A DNA stretch of 64,000 nt, taken from the NCBI RefSeq assembly GCF_036588685.1, contig NC_086386.1:22526931-22590930 (forward strand), read 5' to 3'. The DNA comes from Mytilus trossulus (Eukaryota > Mollusca > Bivalvia > Mytilida > Mytilidae). Each line of letters starts with the position of its first letter. Within the stretch, counting starts at the first letter, position 1. Position numbers and translations under genes: made by a program. Shown here piece by piece: positions 25,152 to 38,494 of the stretch. The notes beneath the pieces are model-generated. The model was not told the origin of the DNA and searched no databases. It saw only the letters and a list, made by a program, of their open reading frames with translations.

Positions 25152-28100
25152 ACTTTTTCTATTCTTAAATTTCTAAATTTCCATTCCCGCGTTTCTTTCC
25201 TCCTGACTGGAGAGCAACATAGTTATCTCCCCTGAACATATTCGGTCTCACTAAATAGAGACAAGATGGATTTCTGCGACAAGAAGCGACAAGAAGATTA
25301 ATTTAGAGGCAAGAAGCAACTTTACCAAAAACTGTCCATTGATTTAAGTAGATTTAGAACCAAAAATCACAAGCTCCCTATTTAACAGGGTAGATGGAAT
25401 AATATAGTTAGAAACAATAGAATCTGTCTGCTATGTATTTTTTTTTAATAAAAACGATATTGGTGATGACTGCATTATATATACTACTTTGAAGAACAGG
25501 AAACATTGTATCAAATGTGTATGTCACATTATTATTAAAAAAAAATGCAAAGCGTGATTGTCAAATACAAGCAAATTATGTCTTTAAAAGAGTCAGAATT
25601 GATTATACTTTGTAAATCATACATGTACAGATGTCATAGTTATTTAAAAGATTATTCACACACTCAGGTATAGTACATGGTATTTGACTAAGTTAACGTT
25701 ATGTGCTCCTGCCAGTGGCTAACTTGTACTTTATATATTTGCTTAGCCACTTTTTTCTTTTCTCTGTCTTAGTATGAATATTGTACATAATTCATTTGTA
25801 TTCTCTTTACCTATGTATATGGTTTATTGAGAACACTGAAGATAAAGAGGAATATGCGATCAACAGGTAGGTATACATATGTAAACCGTCCTATAAACCC
25901 ACCACTGTCAAATTGGTGAGTTACTAGTGACGCCATGCAGGGAGCTTTAATTTGATATGTCTGACCAACATGATGGTCTCACAGATGATTTAATTGCTGC
26001 TTTATTCATTTTCAGCACATTTTCCAAGTTATTTATTAATTTCTGATATAACTTAACTAACTTTTATAGACAAAAAAAAAATATAATTATAATTACTGAA
26101 AAAAACACACCTAAATAAATGAGTTCTGGAGCTGGCATGCCAGTAACTGCGAATAGTCTTTTGTTGATTTATGAATCGTTGTTATTTTGGTTTGTTTCTT
26201 TTGTTACCTAAATTGACACCAGTAAGGCCAGAAACGGACTTCTTTTATAAATCGAGTTTCTTTGCAAATTGCTGTGGTTTTTTTCTACATTGCCGGGCTA
26301 GAGGTTTGGGGAGGATTGAGAAACTGAAAACGTTAAACTTCACCGTTTTGTGCCCGTAGTAATCCAGGGGCCTCTTGCCTTTGTTGGTCTTATATGTATT
26401 TTTTTTAATATTAGTTCATTCATATGTTTGGGATTTAAGTATGACGCCATTTGCACTTAACTAGTACACATGTTTGTTGAGAGACAAGCTGAAGCAAGCC
26501 TCCGCTGCGGGATTTTCTCGCTGTGTTGAAAACCCATTGGTGGCTTTCTACTGTTTTCTGCTCTTTGATCGAGTTGTTTACGCTTCGACACATTCTCCAT
26601 ATCCATTCTCCATTTTCTTTTCTTTATACTTTCCTGAATAAACATGTTAAAACTAAGGATTTCAATCTTAAAATCGAGATGAGCAGAGCGAGACAAAAAT
26701 GATAAGCTTTTCGAACCAACAAATTAGTTTGTTTTTATTATAGGAGAAAGCGTTGTGTGGTGGTCGCCTTAGCTTGCAACGTAATAATATACAGTAAACA
26801 ATGATACATTTGACTCCCTATTCGTTTTTACACTCTTGAAATATAAGCTCAACTGCTGAAGGCCGTACGGTTACCAACAATAGTTGTTAATTTCTGCGTC
26901 GTGTCTTGTAGGGAGTTGTCTCATTCGCAATCAAACCGCATCTGCTTTTTATATTCATAACTGTCAAACTTTCGATACTATATCTGCTAAAACTTCGATT
27001 TTAGAAAATTGAGCTCACTGTTATTTGCGCGTGCAATTCATTAGATTAATGTGAACTTTAAATGTTGTGATTTTATTTAATATAATGCTGTTATATGCCT
27101 TCCATGAAAGATGACTTGTTTTAAAAGGTATCAATTTCTAACTCTGATATTGTGTTATGTATATCTAATTTCATTGTACAACGTATATAATTTAGACACA
27201 TTTGCTGGTGACCCGTTTGTAAGTGACACCGTTGTTTAAAGGGTTTTTTTTGTGGTTTTTTTTGGAATTTATAGGTCTCTCGTGTGGTATCAACGATTTT
27301 TAATGTTTGTTTGTACAGGCGTACAAGTGACTCAGTGAGCCGTTACATCAATTTAAATACAAATATGTATTATCATATGAATAATCTAATAATATATTAT
27401 GTTTGAAAAAGGATGTTTTTATTTTTTTCCATGTTTCCTTCATTTAATTCTGTTTGCGAATCGCTAAAAATAAGGAATAAAACTATGATATTATGACATG
27501 ATTGCACTTTAAAAAAAAACAATTTGTACGATAAAAATGCGATGATTTCCCACTAAAAAACCTAAAAAACCCATAACATCCTTTCTTTTTATATCGCATT
27601 TTATGGTCTAATAACTGAAAAAATCAACAAAGGACACTTTTGACATTAAAACTTCAAGTGCAGTTTGTTTGGTAGTCGAAATTCTAAGTAAACTATAAAA
27701 TTTAAATGATAAAAAATACTTCCCCAAAGTTGTTACCTGTCATAAAGTTAAATGTGTCACAATCGATCGAAACTCAAATATATACTTCCCGTATGACGTT
27801 GTAAAAACCCTATTATTATTATCTAATGGATGTTCAATAAACATGCAGGTAAGAAATCTTCATTTCAATTTATTTCACTGATGTTTGAAATATTCGTTTT
27901 GAAAATAGAGTAAGGGGGAAAGTGCATACCTAATCTTTAAATGATCTAGGAGCCTTATATTATCGACTATACTTTTGAATCGTTTTCATATTTCATAAAT
28001 ACATGTACACATGTATTTCTACAGTAAGGTGTTGAAAGTCTATAGGCATCCTATTCTGCGCGTTGCATTGCATTACTCGATTTAAAGCACACACTTACAT

Positions 28101-29550
28101 GAGTCATTCATATCAACGTAACAGAGCTCTGTTGAACAGTTCAATAAAAAAGGTCACACTTGGAGCACAAATGCACGTCGAATAACTCCACCCTCTCTCT
28201 TGACTAGCTATATACTGTGTTCACATTTTGTTTGGGGCCCGTCTCCGGTCGCAGCATTTTCTAGCTGTGTTGAAGACCCATTGGTGGCATTCGGTTGTTT
28301 TCTGCGCTTTGGTCGGGTTGTTGTGTCTTTGACCTATTCCCAATTTCCATTCTCAATTTTAGCTAGAATTCCCTTTCTTTCTTTCATTTCTTTCTTTCTT
28401 ACTATTTATATATGTTTACTGAAAACTGCTTTGATACTTAATGCCCAGTATACTGATTGCAAGTGTCAATATCATGAAAATCTCTTTAGTTACAGCAGTA
28501 ACTTTGAAGAAAATAAAACAAAAACAAAAATAGGAAGGAACGTGCAGCACAACAGTTGCATTATGTCGACTCCTTGGTTCCAGAAATAATTATGCATAAA
28601 TGATAAGGGTTTGGATGAGGTTTACACAATGGAGAAGTAATAAGGGAAAAGTGTAGAATTAACATCTGAAAAATGTAGAGTTTGCACCTGTCCTAAGTCA
28701 GGAATCTGATGTGAAGTAGTTGTTGTTTGTTTATGGATTTATACTTGTTTCTAGTTTCTCATTTTCTTATATAGATTAGACCGTTGGTTTTCCCGTTTGA
28801 ATGGTTTTCCGATAGTAGTTTTAGGGTCTTTTATAGCTTGTTGTTCGGTGTGAGCCAAGGCTCCGTGTTGAAGGCCGTACCTTGACCTAATGGTTTACTT
28901 TTATAAATTGTTATTTGGATGAAAAGTTGTCGCATTGGCACTCATACCACATCTTCCTATATCTAAGTAGTGAAACATGAGCGAAAAAAGCAAAGAATAG
29001 AGAATAAAAGGGTACGTGTTCAAATATTAAAAATAATGGCAAAATAAATAAAGAATAGATAGGGAAATGATTAAAGAATAAAGAAATTAAAGATCACCCA
29101 TGTATACAGACCCTCATGCATACACATTGCGATAACCGATAAGACGTGTCACGGTACTTGTCTATCCCAAATTCATTTATTTGGTTTTTATGTTTTATTT
29201 GTTATTCTCGTGGGATTTTGTCTGATGCTCGGTCCGTTTCTGTGTGTGTTACATTTTAGTGTTATGTCTTTGTTCTCATCTTATATTTAACGCGTTTCCC
29301 TCGGTTTTAGTTTGTTACCCCGATTTAGTTTTTTGGACACGGATTTATGAGTTTTGAACAGCGGTATACTACTATTGCCTTTATTTATACACCCTTTTAA
29401 TGCCTGCAAACAAATATCATCATTCAAAATTCACCCTGTGTGAACTACAAAACACGACGAGGAAACTGGATGACAAGATCCAGTTAACGAAAACGGACTT
29501 AAATTAAAAATTGAAATTTCTATTCCTTGTCAGATTGGTTCATCTATAAA
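25152..29550. other. Intergenic between Nup54 and MIEAP-type gene A
   Basis: No gene was recognised. It holds repeats: the 130-bp family reversed at 26470-26640 and 28230-28370, a GGAGCCTTGG-containing family at 28680-28970 (opposite orientation to 31820-32180), and the 29130-29390 copy matching 6715-7015. The promoters of Nup54 (leftward) and gene A (rightward) must lie here, but no motif stands out. Confidence 0.55.
28680..28970 (+). repeat. Dispersed repeat, reverse partner at 31.8-32.2 kb
   Basis: It carries CACCTGTCCTAAGTCAGGAA, GACCGTTGGTTTTCCCGTTT, GTGAGCCAAGGCTCCGTGTT and an ending resembling ATGTGGTATGAGTGCCAATG inverted. All are present as reverse complement at 31820-32180. Shorter ends of the family occur at 45095-45150 and 57140-57260. 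Confidence 0.75.
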
Positions 29551-29813
29551 ATGACTGATCCTGACGATTCACATATTTACGAAACTGTGTCGCATAATAA
29601 AATGACGAAGAAAGAAAAGAAAGAAAAGAAGAAACAAGACGAATCTCTGATCCGAAAGCTAAGACAACAACGTGATGAATTGGAAGTTCAGCTTAGTTTA
29701 AAGCAAGACATTCTTGAAAAAACTGACAAGAAGAATTCCAAATTGTTCGACGAAAACAAGCAATTGAAATATGATATTAAGATATTAGAACTGGATAAAG
29801 ATGAAGTCACAAG
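29551..29813 (+). CDS. Gene A exon 1 (coiled coil)
   Basis: 263 nt from ATG, ending two bases into an Arg codon at AAG then GTATGA. It encodes the charged coiled-coil segment with KKEKKEKKK near the start. Confidence 0.78.
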
Positions 29814-32800
29814 GTATGATTTTTTTCTTCTTCTGAAAACAATTGATCAGAGTATATACAAATATAATGTTAACATCAGTATATATGTATGATAGGAAGT
29901 TATAGGGTGAATTTCTCGGGATAATTAAACTGTTCCTGTTATGTTTTCAATATAGATTGTATTTATATTGTTAACCTTTAAACGATAAAGACACCTATGC
30001 TCTAAGTTCAATTTAATTCATAAATCAAATATGAAACCACAGGAAACCGAAACTAGTTTGAAATACTACGAGCGCCTTTAAACAATGTCTTTTTAACCAG
30101 AAAATGCTTGATAGAATAAAACGTTGGTTAAACATATTTTATAGTTCAGAAAATAATCAAAAGTATGAGACACAAGTTTTATAACTTAGTGGAGAACAAT
30201 AAAATAACAGCCCCAAAAGAAGATGTCGATGATCCGTGAAAGACCAACAGCACACAATGAGGTTAAAATGAAGATAAAAAATAAAGAATCGAATAAACTG
30301 ATTTTAATATCAACTTCTGAGTTTCTAAATACTGGATATGCATGGAGAATTTGCAACTGGACTGCAAACACAATTCAATTATTCTGAATATCATGGCAAT
30401 TCTTAGGAACACAGTTTGTCCAGTGCATTTATATTAATACGATATTTAAGTTATGAAATTTCAACTTATAGTACAACCAGTAAGTGTTGGAAAATTAAGT
30501 TTGATTAACTTTTAACGAGTTAAAAAAGAGAAGGCACTTTCTCTTTAAATGATTGAAAGCCATTAAAGTAGTTCGTGGAACTTGCAAGTTTATATTAGTC
30601 CTGTTTTTAACAATCATCTTTTAAACACTATTATTTTGTTGAACTTAATGAACATATAAAATGATCTGTTTGTGTCAAAACATCATGATGATTTAAACAA
30701 GCATGTGTCCATAGTACGAGGATGCCCAACTCGGACTTTCATTTTCTATGTTCAATGGGCCGTGCAATTTTGGGTCAAAGCTATAATTTGGCATTAAAAT
30801 TAGAAAGATAATATCAAAGGGAACATGTGTACTAAGTTTCAAGTTTATTTGAATTCAAATTCACCAAAAACTACCTTGACAAAAAAGCGAAATATAATGC
30901 ACATCAATTGGCCATAACAATCAATTTCAAGACTAGTACGATGATTGTAATCTTATTGTTTTTTTATCTTTTAAAACAGAAGTCGCAATACATCTAAATA
31001 TTTTGTAAGGTTTAAAAATCTTAATAATAGTTAATTACACTGTTTTATATGAAATGTAATTGTTGATCAGAATAAAAGAACTTGGTGGTCAGCAAAACAC
31101 AGACAAAAAACACATATCATTAAACGACAGGAGTGAATTGATTGGTCAGAAATGGGAATCTCTTTATCAACATGAATGGACTGCGGCTTATGAAGAACTT
31201 TGTAGTAAAGACAAGGAAGGAAAATGTCATAAAGGACCAGAAAGACATCTGATGGAAATAATCGAGGTACATTCTGATAGCTACATGTATATCATTGTGT
31301 GTTAATTAATATTACATGTGTCATATATCGTTATTTAATGTTATATGCGTTATATATTGTTATGTTTCAATTATGTATCGTTATTTGTTAATCATGAAAT
31401 GTTATGTGTCAATAATATATCGTTATGTGTTAATCATTTATCTGTATGTGTCAATCATGAATCTTTATGTGTCAATCATGTATCGTTATGTGTCAATCAT
31501 GTACCGTTATGTGTCAATCATGTATCGTTATGTGTCAATCATGTATCGTTATGTGTCAAGTGTCAATCATGTATCGTTATGTGTCAATCATGTATCGTTA
31601 TGTGTCAATCATGTACCGTTATGTGTCAATCACGTACCGTTATGTGTCAATCATGTATCGTTATTTGTTAATCATATATATCGTAATTTGTCAATCATGT
31701 ATCGTTATTCAGTGAGAGTAGACATTTTTAATTGAATATATCTAGATGTTGTGTGAGTGCCAAATCAGATATTTATAGAAGTAATTAACGTAACAAAATG
31801 ACAAACTAGCAAAGATTTTTAATAGATATAGGAAGATGTGGTGTGAGTTCCAATGAGACAACTCTCCATCCAAATAACAATTTAAAAATTAAACCATTAT
31901 AGGTTAAAGTACGGCCTTCAACACGGAGCCTTGGCTCACACCGAACAACAAGCTATAAAGGGCCCCAAAATTACTAGTGTAAAACCATTCAAACGGGAAA
32001 ACCAACGGTCTAATCTATATAAACAAAACGAGAAACGAGAAACACGTATATATTACATAAACAAACGACAACTACTGTACATCAGATTCCTGACTTAGGA
32101 CAGGTGCAAACATTTGCAGCGGGATTAAACGTTTTAATGGGCCCAAACCTTCTCCCTTTTTCTGAAACAATAGCATAACATCACAAAATATAAAAACATA
32201 AGATAAAATATCAATTAGCAGACTCAATCAAAAAACGTATGATTACATAGCTTAGTACAGTGTATACTAAATGTCCAACGACAAGGAGTCCACAAAACTT
32301 GAAGACAAGCAATACATCATAGCCATATGTCATGATGGATTAAACAGGAACAACAAAATCCCTTCAAGATTTCATTTCGCTCTAATATCATGTTTAACTT
32401 AGTAGTTGTAGTAAATCTATTACTCTTGTTATTATATATTTGATGAATATTGACACTAAAATGTTTTATTTCCAACCGATTTTTAAGAAGAAAAAATGAA
32501 ATGTTGCTTTCTGACTACGTTAAAGCTCTTGTATACCTTTTACACATATATATATGCAAGAAATGCCTTATGTCATAGGAATTACCTTTTCGTTTCAGTG
32601 GTGTTACAATAAATGTTCAGAACTTGCCAGATATCAGACGGAGAAAATACAGCCATTGTTGTTGGATATCACTCATCATCTGTATTTTCAACAATCTTCA
32701 AATAACAACGTAAGTATACCAATATGTACATATCCATGAATAACAGAACCTGTATTCAATAATATGAGCAATACGACGGGTGCCTCATATGGAGCTGGAT

Positions 32801-35800
32801 CTGTTTGCCATTCTGGCGTACCCGATACCACCACAAGTTTTCTCTGGGTTTGAGTTGCTCAGTCTTTAGTTTCTATGTTCAAGTTGTGTTTTGTGTTCTA
32901 TTGTTTGTCTATAATTGTTCTTTTTTCTAGTCATGGCGTTATTTGTATATTTGATACATGAGTTTGAATGTCCCTCTGGTATCTTTTGGCCTTTTTTTTG
33001 TTTTTAAACATTATTACCATTATTATTATAATTAGGATTATTTTTCCAGAACCCTGAGATCAAGTTTTCGGTATATTTGGTGTCGCCAAGTAATTAATGT
33101 TCTATGTTGTGTGGACTTCTTTTTCTATTTCGTCGTTTTATTTGTTTGCCCTGAAATTTTTAGTTTCTCGTCAAATTCTGATTTGAAATACCCCCTTCCC
33201 TTTAGGAGGTTAAAATGGTTAAACTTAGCAGGTTGAAACGTTGAAATAGTAGTATACCGCATTATAAGTTAGATTAAATAGGTAACATTAGAGATCAAAC
33301 CAGTGTTACTATTCATGTAGAAATACCAAAGAAAGTAGATAAAAATCACAATTAAATACAATTCACTTGTGATCCGTCCGTCCTTGTGTTAAATGTTTAT
33401 ATATTCTAAAATGATTATACGATAGACATAATATTTAAACTAAAACTGCTATAATTAACATCTTATCGTGTATACGAGATATTATGAATTGCATTAAAGA
33501 AAATTACAACCATATACTAGTAAACAATCTTTATAGTAGTAAGTTTTGGTGTTCGAAGAAAGAAGACAAAAAAAGAAAGACAAGAAAAACCGGTTTATGA
33601 AAAGAATTTCATCGTCGTATAATATGAATGTACATATCAAAATTTTGAAAATCAATACCAGTGGTTAAAACACATATTTAAAATCTAAATATCTTTGTTA
33701 TTTAAAAATAACAATTGCCTCGTATATTTCTGCACCACCACACGCATAGAAAAGATGATACAATGTATAAATATACCATACAACTTATTGAACAAATATT
33801 TTAAAAGCTCAACAACCACGTATATGTTTTATATCTTTAACTTTGTATACAAGATATTACAGGTTCGTTAAATACGTATTTTATGTGTGAATAAATCCAA
33901 TCTTAACGTACCAAGTGATTTTTAAAATCTAACAGGTATATCTTTTAAATGTCTTACATGTATCCGGATACATATACGCATTTCGACTGTCTCGTTTGAC
34001 AGCACTTCAAGGTATAAACTTTACTCGTGTAATAAGACTCAGCTTTTGATTTTGCCATTTGAGTATGGATTTTCCAGGTTTTTTATTTTATTTTCTTCGG
34101 AGCTCGGTGGTTTTGAGTCGCTTTTTTGTGCTACATTATACTAGCTAATCTGATTATTCATACAAACTCTTTCATGCTGATTACAACAGCTTGTTCTTAT
34201 ATTGTGTTTTACACCCCCGGTTGTAAGTTCGGGGAAGGGGTTAGTGCTCACAAGCATGTTTCGCTCCTATACACATTCTGTACATAACACTGTTAAAGTT
34301 ATTAATTATGGTTGTCGTTTACCCTCTGCTGTCTGCCATGTTTTGCTTTCGTTTAAATTTTCTTCGCTGAAATGAGCAGGTTAGATATCTCTTCTGAGTT
34401 GTTTATTTTGTCATAGTGGGGCCTTTCAACCATGGCTTTCTACATTATATTGATGTTGGTTTTACTCTTAACTGAAGGTCTGTACTGTTAACTAAAATAC
34501 TTGTTTCCAACTTCGCCATTTGGTGTCTAGTGGACAGTTGTCGTAATGTCAATCATATTACATCTCGATTGTATCACGTCTGGCTGTAACCATAGTTATG
34601 TATGCATAGTCATCATTGGAATGTCTGCACAATAACGAAAACCTTCTTGCCAAATATTCCTATAAATATTGATAAGGTCATAACGTTAAATTTGTTGATT
34701 TATACATACTTGTTAACGGCATAACACAAACATCAATCAATCATAAATTATATTCATATTAAGTTTCAAATAGTGTAAAAATATGTTGTTTGTCTGCTTA
34801 CAAATGCATATATCTGGAAAATCGTATATACATTCTCTTCTTAATAGATTAAAGATACTAATGAGTGCGTGTCCAGTACCTTTGAAAACTTGATTCGTCA
34901 TATACGACGGTTTCAGTATGACACAGACATAGTTGAAAATATTAAACAGGTATTTATTAACTGTTTTTTAAACAACATTAAGATATATCAACCCAAAGAA
35001 TATATATATTTACATTCTGCATGTACGAGTTTATTACTATATTTCTGTAAATATTCAGCATCGTGTAGTAATCCAGAAAACTTAAAATACACTTGTTTTT
35101 CTAGTTTAAAATGTATATATTGTATATATTTATAGGTTATATATGTGTGACTTTAAAAATGAATAAGGAAATATCACAACACATGTGAAGGTCGTTTGAA
35201 TTATGAAAAGCGCAAAACATTAGAATGAATAACAATATTTCTTCCTTCGAAGTATTGTGTCCCTTAACATCCTTATAAAACAATAGAACTAGTTTGTAAA
35301 GAAGAATTATAAAAGAAGCTTAGAGGTCATCTTATATAAAAGAGGAGATATACGTTGATTAGAAGAAAATCTAAATGAAGACTGCATTTTTTACGTATAC
35401 ATATATATTGTACATAATTTACTTAATTATCCATATCCTTCTTATTAAATTTTGATTTCTACATATATAATAAATATTTTAGTCCATATTACAATCGATC
35501 TTGCAAACCAGTGTTCTTATTCAGAATAATAAAGTGAAACGATATAGGACATATCGAACATAAGTTATATGTAATAGAGTCCTGGGGACTGACATGAGTG
35601 TGCCCCAGTGTTTGGTATGTGTGTTTTTTTTTTTAGGTGTCGTTTATTTCTTTTTCAATTTGACCGTATTAGTTGTCACTTTTGTTTGTTTTATAGGACT
35701 AAAGGTTTTTTACCCTTAGTATCATACTTTGTTAGCTCAGATGGCCCTATATTTTAGTTTTTAAAAATGTGTCCGATGGCCCTGTCTGCCAAATAACATG

Positions 35801-37526
35801 GTAGACATGGCTAAAAATAGAACATAGGGGAAAATGCAGTGTTTGACTTGTATCTCTAAAACTAGAGCAAAAGTAGAACGGTTGCATTATTTCATGCATC
35901 AATTATAAATAAACATATCATGTGAGCGACATAGGCTCCTTGAAGCCTCTAAATATTTTACTGGACTTAATTTTGCTTTTTACCCCTCAAATATCTATTT
36001 AATCTCCTACTGATGGACACAGTGAGTTGAAAGTACAGTATATTTGAAACATGTCTATCTTCCACTCCGGATGAATAAAAAGTGATCGTGTATAGAAAAA
36101 TTAACTCATCATAAATACCAGGATTCAAATCAAGACGCCACACACGTATTACGTATAACTAAAGACAGGATGCAAAGGTGAAAGTAGTGCGTAATCGATA
36201 TGTCAATTAACTATTAACAATTAATACAAATGTCTGTCATCAGCATGAAAATAGTCAAACAATGTAAAAAAAATATTAAAAAAGTAAAATAAGATAAAGA
36301 ATATGCCAATAATTATGAATTTCCTTACTTGATACAGGCACATGAAAAGGTGGTGGGATTAAACTAGCTGGTTTTAAAGTCTCAATCCTCCGAATGCATA
36401 ACAAATACAATAGGGAAAGCTAAAACATTTGCATTTTTTAGTTATCTTGATAGAAAAATATGCATTGCTTGATATTTAGCCTTCTGTTGATGAAATCAAA
36501 AACCTAGTGTTGAGTCTCTGTCTCGGGAAATTTCATCATCCACCTGTAAAAAGATTAACAACTCGACTTGTATTGGTTTGTTTGCATTTGACCTTGACTG
36601 CACGATGATTCTTGGTTGGTGAACTGCTTTCTTATTGACGGTTCAAAAACGTCTATATCCTTTTTATTTTTTAAATTTGCACGTTCAAAGAAAACAATCA
36701 AAGATGATTGTTATAATGTGAAATTTAATAAAGATTGACTTAAGTTCGAAATTATAAAAACAAGCTTATGTATTTCTAGAAATGCACAGACGAATACAAA
36801 TTGCTACACAAAGAAGTTTTGAAAACAGAATTGAAGTTTGTTACAAATTGCTGTGAGCTCTGCTGGCTGATGAGATTATCCGATCCTCCATTGGTTATAG
36901 AATATAAAAATTTGGAAGGAACTTCATTTGATGCATCTAAGTTTACTAAATATAACTTTGTTGGCAATAAAGTTGAACTAGTAGTGTGGCCTGCTTTACT
37001 CGTTCACGAAAAAGGCATTTATGTGAGAAAAGGCATCGCAAGAACTTATTCTGAAGTGGAAGATAGTATTTATGACTTTCTCCCTAAAATTCCAGCTGCA
37101 TTGCTCAACGGAGAAACTAAAATTTTCAAAAATTCCGAACACACAGAAGGTTCGCTGACTAACGTGGACAAAATACATTCAACGAAACCATTACCAACAC
37201 CAAAAATAAATGACTACATGACAATGAAAAATACAGAATGGCTTAGCCCAAGTGATCCCTTTTCTAGAGAGGAAGCACCAACACCTAGCTGGGTACATTC
37301 AAATGAAAGAAGAAACCCATTCGATACACATGATATGCCAAATGATCGCCGCCCTGACGAACCGAAACAAGACTTATTTTCCAATCTCTCTAGAAGTGCA
37401 GAATATAACGGGTCAGTTGATGACCATTTAAATCTTCGAACAAAGTCTCCAAATAAAAAACATAAGCTGAAACCTCCAAAGGATGGACATTTTGTTTCTT
37501 ATCTGAATATCAGTAGTACATTGTGA
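29551..37526 (+). CDS. MIEAP/SPATA18-like protein, gene A (5 coding exons, 472 aa)
   Basis: Exons are 29551-29813, 31071-31266, 32599-32709, 34848-34949 and 36780-37526, all GT-AG with consistent phases (1419 nt). Residues about 20-88 are Lys/Glu/Asp-rich and strongly coiled-coil. Exons 2-5 together give the mitochondria-eating-protein C-terminal domain: WESLYQHEWTAAYEEL in exon 2, WCYNKCSELA in exon 3, and in exon 5 ELCWLMRLSDPPLVIEY and VELVVWPALLVHEKG. The vertebrate family member (SPATA18/MIEAP) acts in mitochondrial quality control under p53. Invertebrate relatives are numerous in bivalves and their roles are unknown. After the domain there is a polar extension of about 150 aa rich in Pro, Asn, Ser and Asp. 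The ATG at 29551 was chosen; the frame opens only 36 nt upstream and has no earlier ATG. AATAAA follows the stop by 128 nt. Confidence 0.82.
30700..30900. repeat. Dispersed repeat shared with 63.1-63.35 kb
   Basis: Shared words are CAACTCGGAC, GGAACATGTGTACTAAGTTT and AAAAACTACCTTGAC. Lies in intron 1 of gene A; the other copy is beyond the LINE. Confidence 0.6.
31071..31266 (+). CDS. Gene A exon 2
   Basis: 196 nt after a GATCAG acceptor, completing Arg, then IKELGGQQN and the EWTAAYEEL block. Ends in phase 0 at GAG then GTACAT. Confidence 0.82.
31370..31710. repeat. 21-bp tandem repeat (minisatellite)
   Basis: About 14-16 units of GTATCGTTATGTGTCAATCA plus one T, cleanest at 31465-31670 and diverging at both ends. 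One unit carries an 8-bp internal duplication (GTGTCAAGTGTCAA) that shifts phase. Because 21 is a multiple of three, all plus frames stay open, giving spurious frames of 139, 108 and 82 codons. In intron 2 of gene A. Confidence 0.92.
31820..32180 (-). repeat. Dispersed repeat, reverse partner of 28.7-29.0 kb
   Basis: The reverse complement matches 28680-28970 over nearly its full length. It extends further at the right end (GGGCCCAAACCTTCTCCC). Within intron 2 of gene A. Confidence 0.75.
32599..32709 (+). CDS. Gene A exon 3
   Basis: 111 nt, WCYNKCSELARYQ through QSSNNN. TTTCAG acceptor and GTAAGT donor. Confidence 0.83.
32757..33000 (+). mobile_element. Old 3' tail of the Naiad-like Penelope element
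   Basis: It aligns with 47900-48125 in the same orientation: ACGACGGGTGCC, GGAGCTGGATCTG, then GTCATGGCGTTATTTG and GTCCCTCTGGTATCTTT. Clearly more diverged than the other tails, so an older insertion. In intron 3 of gene A. Confidence 0.72.
34848..34949 (+). CDS. Gene A exon 4
   Basis: 102 nt, 34 codons, IKDTNECVSSTFENL through VENIKQ. The acceptor is TTAATAG and the donor GTATTT. Confidence 0.72.
36780..37526 (+). CDS. Gene A exon 5 (domain end and C-terminal extension)
   Basis: 747 nt from a TTTCTAG acceptor to TGA at 37524-37526. The first about 95 codons finish the conserved domain; the remainder is the polar extension absent from gene B. Confidence 0.85.
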   Translation, partial: KCTDEYKLLHKEVLKTELKFVTNCCELCWLMRLSDPPLVIEYKNLEGTSFDASKFTKYNFVGNKVELVVWPALLVHEKGIYVRKGIARTYSEVEDSIYDFLPKIPAALLNGETKIFKNSEHTEGSLTNVDKIHSTKPLPTPKINDYMTMKNTEWLSPSDPFSREEAPTPSWVHSNERRNPFDTHDMPNDRRPDEPKQDLFSNLSRSAEYNGSVDDHLNLRTKSPNKKHKLKPPKDGHFVSYLNISSTL

Positions 37527-37653
37527 CGTCTCCACTATTTGGATGTTCAAATATAATGCATTTGTTTGCTTATGTATCTGCTACATTCGATGTAACTGCT
37601 TAGCGATACTTAGACTAACTTGTAAACGTTATTTATTTTTTATTTTAAAGTGC

Positions 37654-37659
37654 AATAAA
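37654..37659 (+). promoter_or_regulatory. Candidate poly(A) signal of gene A
   Basis: AATAAA 128 nt after the gene A stop codon. Confidence 0.55.
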
Positions 37660-38137
37660 CGACCCCATTCCTCACCACAAGAATATGAACCTTTATATGA
37701 ACTCAGTTTATCTATATGGACGAGATATAACAATGATAGAATTTTTATCTGGTCCTCAAATATTCTTGACACAAAGAAGTTAACAAAACAGAGACAGTGT
37801 CATTATTTGTAGTAAAAAGAACGAAATGCATAAATTAACAGAATATTCTATATATTAAGATTCTTAGTACTAGACGAACGTTGCTGCACATGCTTTCATG
37901 ATTATTCGCCTCAATTTTTAATTTTAAATATGATCACGCAAATTCACCCTCCCCAAAAAATATTAACATAAAGTCTGGTTTCAAGAGATCAAGATATAGA
38001 CCAAGCTATGTTCTAAAATAGATAAAACATATTAAGTCACAGATCAAGACGTACACAGAAAAGGAATCGAGAGAAAACGATCAAGGCATATCAAACATAT
38101 TTCCAAAGATGTAGAACAAGATATATCGAAAGATTAG

Positions 38138-38185
38138 TTCGTGCGCCTGACGCGTTTAGCTTGAATTACCTTCATCAGAAACACT
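38138..38185 (-). ncRNA. Hammerhead-like remnant
   Basis: The minus strand reads CTGATGAAGG, a TAATTC loop region, then AAAC GCGTC and AGGCGCAC. Core words are present but stem II is broken and the GAAA has become TAAA. Probably inactive. Confidence 0.4.
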
Positions 38186-38451
38186 TAGAGCAGAACATTT
38201 GAAAGATAAGGATGTATCAGAAATGTAACAGTTGAAGCACTATACGACCTTATTGGGCCTGAAATAAAAGCGAATTCATCTAAGGATAACTTGTATTACT
38301 AGTAACTTATGAGGGGGTTAAGACATACAAGGGCATGACATAAAAGCCAAATCGTCTAAGGGTAACTTGTATTCACTGATGAAGGAGTTGAAACCTTAGT
38401 TTCTTAATATTCTTTTACAAAAGGTTTGCTATAATATGTCCATTCCATAAG

Positions 38452-38494
38452 TACTGATTGCTGAGCTAATGATTTCCTCGGGGACGGATTACAC
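38452..38494 (+). ncRNA. Hammerhead-like remnant, second type
   Basis: CTAATGA, then TTTCC-TCG-GGGAC, then GGAT. It aligns with 38950-38992. Each copy has a different change in CTGATGA, so the common ancestor probably had the intact core. Confidence 0.4.

Noticed and set aside
28200-28589. 129-codon plus frame
   Set aside because: It lies across a copy of the 130-bp dispersed repeat and has low-complexity hydrophobic composition without conserved motifs.
31316-31735. Plus-strand frames of 139, 108 and 82 codons
   Set aside because: They are the three readings of a 21-bp tandem repeat inside an intron.
36776-36967. Minus frames opposite gene A exon 5
   Set aside because: They are shadows of the real plus-strand exon.
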